Shown piece by piece: positions 50,812 through 60,517 of a stretch of DNA of 64,000 nucleotides (the stretch's first letter is position 1; the number at the start of each line of letters is the position of its first letter). Both the position numbers and the translations under genes were made by a program. Source of the DNA: Pseudomonadales bacterium (GTDB lineage: Bacteria > Pseudomonadota > Gammaproteobacteria > Pseudomonadales > Azotimanducaceae). The stretch spans positions 620,001 through 684,000 of the forward strand of contig JAWKZN010000001.1 of NCBI GenBank assembly GCA_041395945.1, written 5' to 3'. The notes beneath the pieces are model-generated. The model worked only from the letters and a program-made list of their open reading frames with translations. It had not been told where the DNA came from and did no database searches.

Positions 50812-52281
50812 ATGTTGCGTATCGTTGATGACGCGCTGACCTTCGACGACGTTCTTCTGCTTCCTGCCTTCTCCAATGTCCTGCCCTCCGAAGTCTCCCT
50901 GGAGACCCGGCTCACCCGCGACATCCGTCTGAACATTCCGCTGATGTCGTCTGCAATGGACACGGTCACCGAAGCGCGGCTGGCGATCGCCATTGCCCAG
51001 GAAGGTGGCATCGGTGTAGTGCACAAGAACATGTCGATCGAACGCCAGGCGCGGGAAGTGCGGGCGGTGAAGAAACACGAAAGCGGCATCATCCGCGATC
51101 CGATCACCATTCATCCCGATGAAACCGTCGCCAAGCTGATCGAGCTCACACTCGAACACAAGATCTCCGGCGTGCCGGTGGTCGATGGCAACGCCCTGGT
51201 GGGTATCATCACCGGCCGCGATGTGCGCTTTCAGCGCCGCATGGATGCCAAGGTGCGGGAAGTGATGACCCCGCGGGACAAGCTGGTCACGGCCCGTGAA
51301 GACGCCAGTTTCGATGAGATCACCGATCTGCTGCATGAACATCGAATCGAGAAGGTTCTGCTCATCAATTCGGCCTTCGAGTTACGCGGCATGGTGACGG
51401 TAAAAGACATCAACAAGGCCAAAGCCTACCCGGCTGCCTGCAAAGACGGTCAGGGTCAGCTCAGAGTCGGTGCCAGTGTCGGCACCAGCGCAGACACGGA
51501 CGACCGGGTTGCCGCACTGGTGGAAGCCGGCGTCGACGTGCTGGTGGTGGACACCGCCCACGGCCACTCACAGCGGGTGCTCGACCGCATCAGCTGGATC
51601 AAACAGCGTTTTCCCGATCTGTCGGTGATCGGCGGCAATGTGGCCACCCGGGATGGCGCCAAGGCACTGCTCGCCGCGGGTGTGGATGCGGTGAAAGTCG
51701 GCATCGGTCCCGGCTCTATCTGTACGACACGCCTCGTCACCGGAATCGGTGTCCCCCAGGTCACCGCAATTGCCGCAGCAGCGGAGGCGGCCCATGCGGA
51801 GGGTGTGCCGGTAATCGCAGACGGTGGTGTGCGCTACTCGGGCGATATTGCCAAGGCCATCGCGGCGGGTGCCAGTGTGGTGATGGTAGGCAGTCTGCTC
51901 GCCGGCACCGACGAAGCACCCGGTGAGGTCGAGCTCTATCAGGGACGCACCTACAAGTCGTATCGGGGCATGGGTTCGCTGGGTGCGATGGCCGAGTCCT
52001 ATGGATCGAGTGACCGTTACTTTCAGGAAGCCGAAGGCGATCATCGCAAGCTGGTGCCGGAAGGTGTGGAAGGCCGGGTCGCCTATCGCGGACCGGTGGG
52101 CCCCATCGTGCATCAGCTGATGGGCGGACTGCGGGCCTCCATGGGTTACACGGGTTGCGCTGACATCGAGATCCTGCGTACCCAGCCCAAATTCGTGCGG
52201 GTCAGTGCGGCCAGCATGGCGGAGAGCCACGTGCACGATGTCGCGATTACCAAAGAAGCCCCCAATTATCCGGTGAGCTAG
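50812..52281 (+). CDS. guaB: Inosine-5'-monophosphate dehydrogenase
   Basis: Oxidises IMP to XMP, the first committed step to GMP. It has 489 residues. Two CBS domains interrupt the barrel at about residues 90-205 (PITIHPDETVAKLIELTLEH, then VMTPRDKLVTARE). The catalytic Cys304 is in GPGSICTTR, with the SYRGMGSLGAM flap motif after it. The ATG at 50812 gives the standard N-terminus. guaA begins four bases after the stop. Confidence 0.98.
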   Translation: MLRIVDDALTFDDVLLLPAFSNVLPSEVSLETRLTRDIRLNIPLMSSAMDTVTEARLAIAIAQEGGIGVVHKNMSIERQAREVRAVKKHESGIIRDPITIHPDETVAKLIELTLEHKISGVPVVDGNALVGIITGRDVRFQRRMDAKVREVMTPRDKLVTAREDASFDEITDLLHEHRIEKVLLINSAFELRGMVTVKDINKAKAYPAACKDGQGQLRVGASVGTSADTDDRVAALVEAGVDVLVVDTAHGHSQRVLDRISWIKQRFPDLSVIGGNVATRDGAKALLAAGVDAVKVGIGPGSICTTRLVTGIGVPQVTAIAAAAEAAHAEGVPVIADGGVRYSGDIAKAIAAGASVVMVGSLLAGTDEAPGEVELYQGRTYKSYRGMGSLGAMAESYGSSDRYFQEAEGDHRKLVPEGVEGRVAYRGPVGPIVHQLMGGLRASMGYTGCADIEILRTQPKFVRVSAASMAESHVHDVAITKEAPNYPVS

Positions 52282-52285
52282 CGCT

Positions 52286-53857
52286 GTGTCTATGGATATA
52301 CACGATCAGCGTCTGCTGATCGTCGATTTTGGCGCTCAGTACACCCAGCTGATTGCCCGCAGAATCCGCGAAAGCGGCGTGTACTGCGAGATTCATCCCT
52401 TCGATGCGCCCGCGGAATTCATCCGTGAGTTCGCACCCCGGGGTGTCATTCTCTCCGGCGGTCCGGAGACGGTGACAGCCGCACACACCCCGCGCATTCC
52501 CGATGTGGTATTCGAACTCGGCGTGCCCGTGCTCGGGATCTGCTATGGCATGCAGGCGCTCGCCCAGCAGCTCGGCGGGGTGGTAGCGTCGTCCGCCGTG
52601 CAGGAGTTCGGTCACGCGGTGATCGATATCGATGAGAGCAGCCAGCTTCTGCACATCGTCAATGACCACGCCGGTGGGCGCCTGCCGGTGTGGATGAGCC
52701 ACGGCGATAAGGTGATCGAACTGCCGCCAGGCTTCAGAGTCACAGCGTCGACTCCCTCGGCACCGATTGCTGCGATGGAATGTGCCGAGCGTGCCATTTA
52801 TGCGGTGCAGTTTCACCCGGAAGTCACCCACACCCGGCAGGGGGATCTGATCCTGAGGCACTTCGCCCGGGATATCTGCCGCTGCGACGGTCTCTGGACC
52901 GCGGCGAATATCGTGGAGAGCCTCATTGCCCAGGTGCGCGAAACCGTGGGTGACGAGAAAGTGGTGCTGGGTCTGTCCGGTGGCGTGGATTCCAGTGTGG
53001 TGGCGGCCCTGCTGTCCCGTGCCATTGGCGATCAGCTCACCTGCGTGTTCGTGGACAACGGTCTGCTGCGCAAGAACGAACGGGCAGAAGTGGAAGCGAC
53101 CTTTGCACCCAGCAATGCCCTGGCGATCAATCTGGTGACCGTCCCCGCTGCCGATGAATTCATGGTGCGTCTGAGCGGTGTCGCCGATCCGGAGCAGAAG
53201 CGCAAGATCATCGGTAACACCTTCATCGACATCTTCGACCGGGAGGCGCACCGGATTCAGGATGTCGCCTGGCTCGCCCAGGGCACCATCTATCCGGATG
53301 TGATCGAATCGGCGGCTTCGAAATTCGGCAAGGCCCATGTGATCAAGTCGCATCACAACGTCGGCGGTCTGCCGGAGCGCATGAAACTGAAACTGGTGGA
53401 ACCGCTGCGCGAGCTGTTCAAGGACGAAGTGCGCAAGATCGGCATGCACCTCGGTCTGCCGAAAGAGATGGTTTATCGACATCCGTTTCCAGGGCCGGGT
53501 CTGGGTGTACGAATCCTGGGCGCAGTGTCCTCGACCCAGGCCGATGTGCTGCGCGAAGCGGATGCGATTTTCCTCGAAGAACTGCGCGCCGCGGGCTGGT
53601 ACGACAAGGTGAGTCAGGCTTTTGCCGTGTATCTCCCGGTAAAGTCGGTCGGTGTCGTGGGTGATGCGCGGCGCTATGCGGACGTGATCGCACTGCGCGC
53701 GGTGGAGACCATCGATTTCATGACCGCCCGCTGGGCCCATCTGCCCTACGAGCTGATCGAACGGGTATCGAACCGGATCATCAATGAAATCTCCGGTGTC
53801 TCCCGCGTCGTCTATGACGTCTCGAGCAAGCCGCCGGCAACCATCGAGTGGGAGTGA
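52286..53857 (+). CDS. guaA: GMP synthase (glutamine-hydrolysing)
   Basis: Converts XMP to GMP. It has 523 residues from GTG 52286, or 521 from ATG 52292. The class I amidotransferase domain has Cys86 in GICYGMQAL and the His/Glu pair in FHPEVTH. The ATP-pyrophosphatase motif LSGGVDSSV follows, then the dimerisation domain ending KPPATIEWE. It forms an operon with guaB and runs into tadA. Confidence 0.98.
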   Translation: MSMDIHDQRLLIVDFGAQYTQLIARRIRESGVYCEIHPFDAPAEFIREFAPRGVILSGGPETVTAAHTPRIPDVVFELGVPVLGICYGMQALAQQLGGVVASSAVQEFGHAVIDIDESSQLLHIVNDHAGGRLPVWMSHGDKVIELPPGFRVTASTPSAPIAAMECAERAIYAVQFHPEVTHTRQGDLILRHFARDICRCDGLWTAANIVESLIAQVRETVGDEKVVLGLSGGVDSSVVAALLSRAIGDQLTCVFVDNGLLRKNERAEVEATFAPSNALAINLVTVPAADEFMVRLSGVADPEQKRKIIGNTFIDIFDREAHRIQDVAWLAQGTIYPDVIESAASKFGKAHVIKSHHNVGGLPERMKLKLVEPLRELFKDEVRKIGMHLGLPKEMVYRHPFPGPGLGVRILGAVSSTQADVLREADAIFLEELRAAGWYDKVSQAFAVYLPVKSVGVVGDARRYADVIALRAVETIDFMTARWAHLPYELIERVSNRIINEISGVSRVVYDVSSKPPATIEWE

Positions 53858-53871
53858 CAGCCGTATCTCCG

Positions 53872-54351
53872 ATGCGGGAAGAGGTCAAACACGAGACAAC
53901 CGCCGCCCGGGACGAGCGCTTCATGGCAGCTGCGCTGGTCCAGGCGGATGCCGCCGCCGCGCTGGGCGAAGTGCCCGTCGGCGCGGTGCTGGTCGCCGAT
54001 GGTGTGATCATAGGTCGCGGCTGCAACCAGCCGATCCGCGCCCACGATCCCACGGGTCACGCCGAGATATTCGCGCTGCGCGAGGCAGCACTGGCCCGGT
54101 CCAACTACCGCCTGACCGGCACGACCCTCTATGTGACTATCGAACCCTGCACCATGTGTGCGGGTGCGCTGGTTCACGCGCGCATTGACCGGCTGGTGTT
54201 TGGTGCGAGGGAGCCGAAAGCGGGCGCCATCGTCAGCCATCCGGGCTGGTTTACCGGGATGAATCATCGCATCAGTGTGACCGAAGGTGTGCTGGGCGAT
54301 GAGTGCGCGCGGCGAATGAAGGATTTTTTCGAGGACCGACGCTCACGATGA
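53872..54351 (+). CDS. tadA: tRNA-specific adenosine deaminase TadA
   Basis: Deaminates A34 of tRNA-Arg(ACG) to inosine. About 159 residues from ATG 53872; in-frame GTGs at 53848 and 53854 overlap the guaA end. The zinc site is HAE in TGHAEIFAL (with the catalytic glutamate) and PCTMC in TIEPCTMCAGA. The substrate-recognition end DECARRMKDFFEDRR is typical. Its stop overlaps purL by ATGA. Confidence 0.96.
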   Translation: MREEVKHETTAARDERFMAAALVQADAAAALGEVPVGAVLVADGVIIGRGCNQPIRAHDPTGHAEIFALREAALARSNYRLTGTTLYVTIEPCTMCAGALVHARIDRLVFGAREPKAGAIVSHPGWFTGMNHRISVTEGVLGDECARRMKDFFEDRRSR

Positions 54352-57300
54352 AGGACCTGCTCATACTGGCCGGCCCCCCGGCATTTTCCACGTTCCGGCT
54401 GGAGAAGCTGCGCACCCAGCTGGGTACAGGTGTCCGGGCGCTTTATGCCGAATTCGTGCATCTGCTGTCGGTGCAGACACCGTTATCCCGGGAAGAGCTC
54501 GAACGGGCAGAAGCCCTGCTCCGCTATGGTCCGCGGGACGGATTGCCGCAACCGGCCGGTTCCTCCGTTGGCACTGTGGTACCCCGGCTCGGCACCATTT
54601 CGCCCTGGTCGAGCAAGGCGTCCGACATTTTTCACATCTGTGGTCTTACCGGCGTCGATCGGGTTGAACGTGGCGTGCGCTGGTTTGTCGAAGGTACACT
54701 GACATCAGCCGGTCGTGAGACCCTCTATGATCGGATGACACAGCGGCTGGTTACGGATGCGGAGCTGTCCAGCGTGTTTGAGGAGTCCGCACCGCAGCCG
54801 CTGCGCACGGTGCCGGTACTCGCCCAGGGTCGGCGTGCGCTGATCGAAGCCAACGACAGCATGGGTCTCGCCATCTCACCGGACGAGATCGACTATCTGG
54901 TCAATGCCTACAACGGGCTCGGCCGGGATCCCACGGATATCGAGCTCATGATGTTCGCCCAGGCGAATTCAGAACACTGCCGCCACAAGATTTTCAACGC
55001 ATCCTGGACAGTTGATGGTGTGGTTCAGCCGCTGTCGCTGTTCGACATGATCCGCAACACACACAGACACATCAACGGGGCCGGAATTCTCAGCGCCTAT
55101 TCGGACAACGCCGCTGTCATCGAAGGTCCGCTGGAAGACCGCTGGATGCTGAATGCCGGGACCCACCGTTACGACTATGTGCGCGAACCCGTGCACATTC
55201 TCATGAAGGTGGAGACCCACAATCATCCGACCGCGATAGCACCCTATCCGGGTGCGGCCACCGGCTCGGGCGGTGAGATCCGGGATGAAGGGGCGGTCGG
55301 ACGCGGCTCGAAACCCAAGGCCGGACTGGCAGGTTTCACGACTTCCCATCTGAATATTCCCGGCTACGGGCAGCCCTGGGAGATCGGCACGGGCAAACCC
55401 GAGCGCATGGTGACAGCGCTGGACATCATGCTCGAAGGGCCCATCGGTGCCGCAGCATTCAACAACGAATACGGACGACCGGCACTCAACGGCTATTTCC
55501 GTACCTTTGAAATGGCGCGCAGGGGCGGCGACAAGGTCTGGGGCTATCACAAGCCGGTGATGATTGCGGGCGGGGTGGGCAGTGTGCGACCCCAGCACGT
55601 TCACGCCTTCGACTTCGAGCCCGGCACCCGGCTGGTGGTGCTGGGCGGACCGGCGATGCTCATCGGTCTCGGCGGTGGGGCGGCGTCGAGCATGGCCTCT
55701 GGTGAGAGTTCGTCCGATCTGGATTTTGCCTCGGTACAGCGGGACAACGCCGAGATGGAACGACGCTGCCAGGAAGTGATCGATGCCTGCGTTTCTTTAG
55801 GGGATGACAATCCGATTCTGCTCATCCACGACGTGGGAGCCGGCGGACTGTCCAATGCGCTGCCCGAACTGGTGAAAGATGCAGGTGTGGGCGGTCGCTT
55901 CGACCTGCGCAGAATCCCCAGCGCGGATCGCGGCATGACCCCGCTGGAGATCTGGTGCAATGAATCCCAGGAGCGCTATGTCCTGGGTCTTTCCGCTGAC
56001 AGTCTGCCGGTCTTTGAGGCCATCTGTGCACGCGAACGCTGTCCTTACGCAGTCGTCGGCACCGCGACCGCGGACAAACATCTGCAGTTGTCGGATCCGG
56101 TGTTCGACAACAACCCCATCGATCTGCCGATGAGCGTGCTGTTCGGCAAAGCGCCCCGGTTAGAGCGGCGCTTCCAACGTGAAGTGATCCCGGCACCCGC
56201 GCTGGAGACCGGCGGCTTTGAACTGAGCGAAGCGGTGAACCGGGTGCTGCGTTTCCCCGCGGTTGCCAGCAAGCAGTTCCTCATCACCATCGGCGATCGC
56301 AGTATCACCGGCCTGGTTGCACGCGAGCAGCTCGTCGGCCCCTGGCAGGTCCCCGTTGCGGATGTTGCGGTGACTTTCAGTGGTTATCGTACGCATCGCG
56401 GAGAAGCCTTTGCCATGGGAGAGCGTTCGCCGCTGGCTGTGATGGATCCCGCGGCCTCTGCGCGAATGGCGGTTGCAGAAGCGCTCACCAATCTCTGTGC
56501 TGCACCAGTCGAGCGCTCGCGCGTGGTGCTGTCGGCCAACTGGATGGCGGCGGTCGGGGAAAACGCGGAAGAGCAGGCGCTCTTTGATGCGGTGCAGGCG
56601 GTGGGCATGGAACTCTGCCCTGCGCTGGGTATCGCGATTCCCGTGGGTAAAGACAGCCTGTCCATGCGCACCCGCTGGGATGACACTGAGGTTGCCTCGC
56701 CACTCACCCTCATAGTGACCGCGTTCGCCCCGGTGCTGGATGCGCGCCGGGTGCTCACCCCGCAGTTGCGGACCGATGCCGGACCGACCCGCCTGCTGCT
56801 GGTCGATCTGGGCGGTGGACGCAACCGTCTCGGCGGCAGCGCGCTGGCCCAGTGCTACCGGCAACTCGGCGACAGCGTACCGGATGTCGATGATCCGGCG
56901 CTGCTCGCCCGATGGTTCGATACCCTGCAGTCGCTGAACGAGCAGGGACTGCTGCTCGCCTATCACGATCGTTCCGACGGCGGTCTGCTGGCCACCCTGC
57001 TGGAGATGGCGTTCGCTGGCCGCTGCGGGTTGACCGTGCAGCTCAACACCGACGAGGTGTTTGCCCAGTTGTTCGCCGAAGAGCTGGGATGTGTGGTGCA
57101 GGTCCGGGAAGCGGATTTCCGGAAAGTGACGGGACTGCTCGATGGACTGCCCTGGCGGGAGGTCGCACAGCTTCGTGAAGACGGGATCGTGGATATCCGT
57201 CAGCAGGACCGGAGTCTCTTCAGATCCACCAGAGCGGATCTTCAGGAGATCTGGTCCGAACTGAGCTGCCGCATGCAGGCACTGCGCGACAATCCGGAGT

Positions 57301-58172
57301 GTGCCCGGGAGGAATTCGAAACCATCCGTGCGGAGGATCCAGGATTCAGTGCCCGCTTGACCTATCCCGTCGACGCCCCCGCGGTCTTCAATATCACGGC
57401 TGCCAGACCACCGCTGGCCGTGCTTCGCGAGCAGGGGGTCAACGGACAACTGGAGATGGCGGCCGCCTTCGAACTGGCGGGTTTCGCGCCGGTGGACGTG
57501 CACATGACAGACTTGCTGGAAGGCCGGGTCGACCTGCTCGATTTCCCGGCGCTGGTGGCCTGCGGCGGATTCTCTTATGGCGACGTGCTCGGCGGTGGTG
57601 GTGGCTGGGCTAAGAGCATCCTCTATCACGACGCCGTGCAGGCCCGGTTCGCTGAATTTTTCGCCTCGGATCGACTGGCACTGGGGATCTGCAACGGTTG
57701 CCAGATGTTTGCTCAGATCCGTGAGCTGATTCCGGGTGCGCACGACTGGCCGCGTTTCGTGCGCAATCGCTCCGAGCAGTTCGAAGGGCGCACGGTGCTG
57801 GTGCGTGTCAACGCCACACAGTCACCCTGGCTTGCCGATATGGCGGGCTCGGTGCTGCCGGTTGCGGTGGCGCATGGGGAAGGTCGAACCGAGTTCGACA
57901 GCACGGAAGCGGAGCGCGCTTTCTGGCAGTCTGATCAGGCCGGTCTGCAGTATGTGGACAACGGTCATCAGGTTACCGAACGCTATCCGGCGAATCCGAA
58001 TGGCGCTGGAAGTGGCCTCGCGGGAGTCCTAGCCGCGCAGGGGCGGGTGCTGGCGATGATGCCCCACCCGGAGCGGGTAGTCCGCGCCCACGCCAACCCG
58101 TGGCGCGATCCGTCCTGGTCTGAGCATGGGCCCTGGCTGAAGCTTTTCCGCAATGCACGCGCAGTCCTTTAG
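54348..58172 (+). CDS. purL: Phosphoribosylformylglycinamidine synthase
   Basis: The large single-chain FGAM synthase of purine synthesis, 1274 residues (E. coli 1295). An N-terminal PurS-like domain is followed by two AIR-synthase-type halves (MKVETHNHPTAIAPYPGAAT near 285, with GGAASSMASGESSSDLDFASV and NDVGAGG-like HDVGAGGLSNALPE after it), then a C-terminal glutaminase with Cys in GICNGCQMF and MPHPERV. The ATG at 54348 overlaps the tadA stop. The guaB-guaA-tadA-purL order is that of Pseudomonas with intervening genes missing. Confidence 0.98.
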   Translation: MKDLLILAGPPAFSTFRLEKLRTQLGTGVRALYAEFVHLLSVQTPLSREELERAEALLRYGPRDGLPQPAGSSVGTVVPRLGTISPWSSKASDIFHICGLTGVDRVERGVRWFVEGTLTSAGRETLYDRMTQRLVTDAELSSVFEESAPQPLRTVPVLAQGRRALIEANDSMGLAISPDEIDYLVNAYNGLGRDPTDIELMMFAQANSEHCRHKIFNASWTVDGVVQPLSLFDMIRNTHRHINGAGILSAYSDNAAVIEGPLEDRWMLNAGTHRYDYVREPVHILMKVETHNHPTAIAPYPGAATGSGGEIRDEGAVGRGSKPKAGLAGFTTSHLNIPGYGQPWEIGTGKPERMVTALDIMLEGPIGAAAFNNEYGRPALNGYFRTFEMARRGGDKVWGYHKPVMIAGGVGSVRPQHVHAFDFEPGTRLVVLGGPAMLIGLGGGAASSMASGESSSDLDFASVQRDNAEMERRCQEVIDACVSLGDDNPILLIHDVGAGGLSNALPELVKDAGVGGRFDLRRIPSADRGMTPLEIWCNESQERYVLGLSADSLPVFEAICARERCPYAVVGTATADKHLQLSDPVFDNNPIDLPMSVLFGKAPRLERRFQREVIPAPALETGGFELSEAVNRVLRFPAVASKQFLITIGDRSITGLVAREQLVGPWQVPVADVAVTFSGYRTHRGEAFAMGERSPLAVMDPAASARMAVAEALTNLCAAPVERSRVVLSANWMAAVGENAEEQALFDAVQAVGMELCPALGIAIPVGKDSLSMRTRWDDTEVASPLTLIVTAFAPVLDARRVLTPQLRTDAGPTRLLLVDLGGGRNRLGGSALAQCYRQLGDSVPDVDDPALLARWFDTLQSLNEQGLLLAYHDRSDGGLLATLLEMAFAGRCGLTVQLNTDEVFAQLFAEELGCVVQVREADFRKVTGLLDGLPWREVAQLREDGIVDIRQQDRSLFRSTRADLQEIWSELSCRMQALRDNPECAREEFETIRAEDPGFSARLTYPVDAPAVFNITAARPPLAVLREQGVNGQLEMAAAFELAGFAPVDVHMTDLLEGRVDLLDFPALVACGGFSYGDVLGGGGGWAKSILYHDAVQARFAEFFASDRLALGICNGCQMFAQIRELIPGAHDWPRFVRNRSEQFEGRTVLVRVNATQSPWLADMAGSVLPVAVAHGEGRTEFDSTEAERAFWQSDQAGLQYVDNGHQVTERYPANPNGAGSGLAGVLAAQGRVLAMMPHPERVVRAHANPWRDPSWSEHGPWLKLFRNARAVL

Positions 58173-58192
58173 GCGGTCAAAAGACGGTGTGA

Positions 58193-58645
58193 TCAGATAA
58201 GGGTCGACGAACGATGGCGAAACACGAATGCAATGCTGCCGGCGCAGGCGCAGGCCAGCAGTTGCACCAGCGGATTCAACACCAGCGATACCTGCCCAGC
58301 AGTGCCGGCCAGTATTGCTGCAACAGGTGACAGATTGGACGCGTTGCTGATGGCCCGCGTCGCGACTTCATTCGCGATGTCGATCGCAGCGGATAGGGTG
58401 AGCACACTGCCTGTTGCGGTCATTGCCGTTACAATCACGTAGAGAACGCTCAGCGAAATCAGAGTGACTTTCCCCAGCTTCCCGGCCGCCAGATATCCAG
58501 CAACGAGATAGGCGGAGAAAACGGTCAGGAAATTCATGAAGTGCCCGGCACCGTCACTGGAGTAGAGCGTGAGCAGCTCCAGCAGTTCATGATTCGACAA
58601 CTGATCCAGGTTCAGCTCCTTGACACGCAGTTGAGCACCACCCAT
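58193..58645 (-). CDS. Small membrane protein of unknown function
   Basis: 150 residues with a charged N-terminal part (LRVKELNLDQLSNHELLELL) and three or four hydrophobic segments (FMNFLTVFSAYLVAGYLAAG, KVTLISLSVLYVIVTAM, AAILAGTAGQVSLVLNPLVQLLACACAGSIAFVF). I recognise no family. The ATG is at 58645. It converges on purL and is the last of five small minus-strand genes here, whose sequence looks less GC-rich than the flanking genes. Confidence 0.65.
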   Translation of the reverse strand: MGGAQLRVKELNLDQLSNHELLELLTLYSSDGAGHFMNFLTVFSAYLVAGYLAAGKLGKVTLISLSVLYVIVTAMTATGSVLTLSAAIDIANEVATRAISNASNLSPVAAILAGTAGQVSLVLNPLVQLLACACAGSIAFVFRHRSSTLI

Positions 58646-58678
58646 TCCAGGCCATCTTCAGGCGCACTTCAATCCCGT

Positions 58679-59152
58679 CTATGTGTCGGCCTCGTCCCAG
58701 TATCGCTCCATCAACTCTATGGACCAGGCGGGCTGGCTAACGGGCGTTCTGGGTAGAAATTCAGACATCACCGGCTTGAGATCAACCACCGGAGTCCCAT
58801 CGATTGCGTCCAACTCCTCTACAGTCAGACGTCGGTCGTCTATCGACGCGATTCGGCAGATCGTGCTGCCGATTCGATTGGGTCGGTTTTTTCCTCTTTG
58901 CGCAAATATGCCGATTTTCGGCCAGCTTTCGTTGTTTCGCGGATGGCGCGCGCCGGTAACAATTCTGGATGAATCGACTTTGTCGAACAGGAAAATCACT
59001 TCGACGTGGGAAAAATCCAGGAGTCCCTGAAGGGATTCAGGGCCCAGGCTATCGACCAGTTCAATGATCGATCGTGTGTCTCCCCAGAAATCATCCTCCG
59101 CAGCTTTTCTGGCAGCCCGGACATGCCCGATGGGTTCGATGTCAAAACGCAA
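58679..59152 (-). CDS. TrmO-like (TsaA/UPF0066 domain) protein
   Basis: 157 residues resembling the SAM-dependent TrmO family, which in E. coli N6-methylates the t6A37 of tRNA-Thr. The start FDIEPIGHVRA, the LLDFSHVEVIFLFDKVD strand and the ARHPRNNESWPKIGIFAQRGKNRPNRIG stretch (shown in part) with the RPNRIG motif are family features, followed by DGTPVVDLKPV. E. coli TrmO is longer (235), so this is the domain alone. The start is TTG 59152 behind GGAG with seven-base spacing. The substrate here is not proven. Confidence 0.8.
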   Translation of the reverse strand: MRFDIEPIGHVRAARKAAEDDFWGDTRSIIELVDSLGPESLQGLLDFSHVEVIFLFDKVDSSRIVTGARHPRNNESWPKIGIFAQRGKNRPNRIGSTICRIASIDDRRLTVEELDAIDGTPVVDLKPVMSEFLPRTPVSQPAWSIELMERYWDEADT

Positions 59153-59222
59153 AGTATTGCTCCATGCACTTCAGACGCATTATGCGGGTGCACGGCGCAG
59201 TGCGGTCGCCTGCATGTCGTTG

Positions 59223-60032
59223 TCAGACGGCGCCGGCTATGCCTGTGACTATGTGCGCGGGGGATTTGAAGACGACCCTCCCGTTGGCATCGACATATTT
59301 CGAGAGGACACTTTCAGCCTCGTTCAGGATACTGTCGATTCGTTCCTCCGGGAGAAAGATCCCCATGACGGGCAGCCAGCCTCTAAGGTCCGCTTCAACC
59401 ATCGTTCGAATGCTCGGGAAGTGCGCCCTTCCTGTGAGAGTCTCTGCGTTCACCGACTCTACTCCCGCAGTTTCGAACAGATCAGTCAATTCTGCCTTGT
59501 CCCCGAGAACGAAGGGAGCCCGCAATGCGTCAGCAGCCGCTCTGCCGGCGTGGCGTTGAAGCAGAGCCACCACCTCCGGATAGGCCTCGGACCTCTCCAG
59601 GCTGTCCCAGACAGCCACAGCTAATCCAGCCCCCGGTTTCAGCACGCGAATCATCTCGCGCAGTGCCTGTGAGCGATCCGCAAAGAACATCAGGCCGAAC
59701 TGACTTACCACCGCATCGAATGAGCGGTCAGGAAACGGCAGTGACTCCGCCGTGCCCTCCCGCCACTCGATATCTGGTGCCAGCTCCTTCGCAACAGCCA
59801 GCATGCCCTGTCCCGGGTCAACGCCGGCAACGGAACCCGCGGGACCAACCCGAAGCGCAGCCTCTCTCGCCAGAATGCCGGTACCGCACGCGACATCCAG
59901 AACTCGATTATCGCGGGCCACGCCGGCGGCATCGAGGACCCGGGGACACCATTGCCTGAAAACGGCGGGCACGTGCAGCGCCTCGTATGCCCGCGCACCC
60001 GCGATCTGCCCGTCAATGTCTGCTTTATGCAT
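59223..60032 (-). CDS. Class I SAM-dependent methyltransferase
   Basis: 269 residues with the Rossmann-like SAM site: motif I VLDVACGTGILAREAA, the acidic GVDPGQGMLAVAK, and the FDAVVSQFGLMFFAD motif of UbiE/COQ5-type enzymes. The C-terminal part is a helical lid. The substrate is unknown. The ATG is at 60032, 15 bases after the VOC-like gene, so the two may be coexpressed. Confidence 0.88.
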   Translation of the reverse strand: MHKADIDGQIAGARAYEALHVPAVFRQWCPRVLDAAGVARDNRVLDVACGTGILAREAALRVGPAGSVAGVDPGQGMLAVAKELAPDIEWREGTAESLPFPDRSFDAVVSQFGLMFFADRSQALREMIRVLKPGAGLAVAVWDSLERSEAYPEVVALLQRHAGRAAADALRAPFVLGDKAELTDLFETAGVESVNAETLTGRAHFPSIRTMVEADLRGWLPVMGIFLPEERIDSILNEAESVLSKYVDANGRVVFKSPAHIVTGIAGAV

Positions 60033-60047
60033 GTGCGCATTCTCCTG

Positions 60048-60380
60048 TTACGCCAGGTCGACCTGGGAAGCGGCAGTAATGCTGACTATGTTCCTGTCCG
60101 GATCCAGGTACCTGGCAGTCGTGCCCCGGGGTTCCAGCCTGGGTTCCTGAATTACCGCTGCCCCGGAACGAACCACACGGTTATGCACTGCCTCGAACTC
60201 CCGGACGTGAAAACCAACCTGCGCGCCGGTTATTGTGGGGCGATTCGGTTCACGGGCGGGATAGAGCGCAAGGTGAATAAATGCGCCATCAGTCCAGGAA
60301 TGGACGGCGTGTTCTCCACCATACCAGGGGTCGTTCAAATCTGAATCGTGTGATGCGCCGCCTCGCCGACCTGAATTCAC
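60048..60380 (-). CDS. VOC/glyoxalase-like protein, probably missing its N-terminal module half
   Basis: 110 residues from GTG 60380. The second half of a VOC domain is clear (GAQVGFHVREFEAVHNRVVR, then YLDPDRNIVSI with the terminal metal-type position), and ALYPAREPN ends a preceding strand. The usual VOC start (a strand followed by the SxxFYRxxLG helix) is absent, replaced by a low-complexity NSGRRGGASHDSDLNDP. I found no continuation in the other frames upstream, so it may be a truncated gene or a diverged one. Confidence 0.55.
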   Translation of the reverse strand: MNSGRRGGASHDSDLNDPWYGGEHAVHSWTDGAFIHLALYPAREPNRPTITGAQVGFHVREFEAVHNRVVRSGAAVIQEPRLEPRGTTARYLDPDRNIVSITAASQVDLA

Positions 60381-60517
60381 TTTTCGCGAGTGGTCGATCT
60401 GACCGCCTCATCACCTTTTTTAAACCCCGGGTGCTGATTGTTCAACTCGCCGGTCCGGAAAATTACCGTTGGAGCTACGACAGCACTGCCCCGGGTCCGA
60501 AGCCCGAGTGGGTTGCC

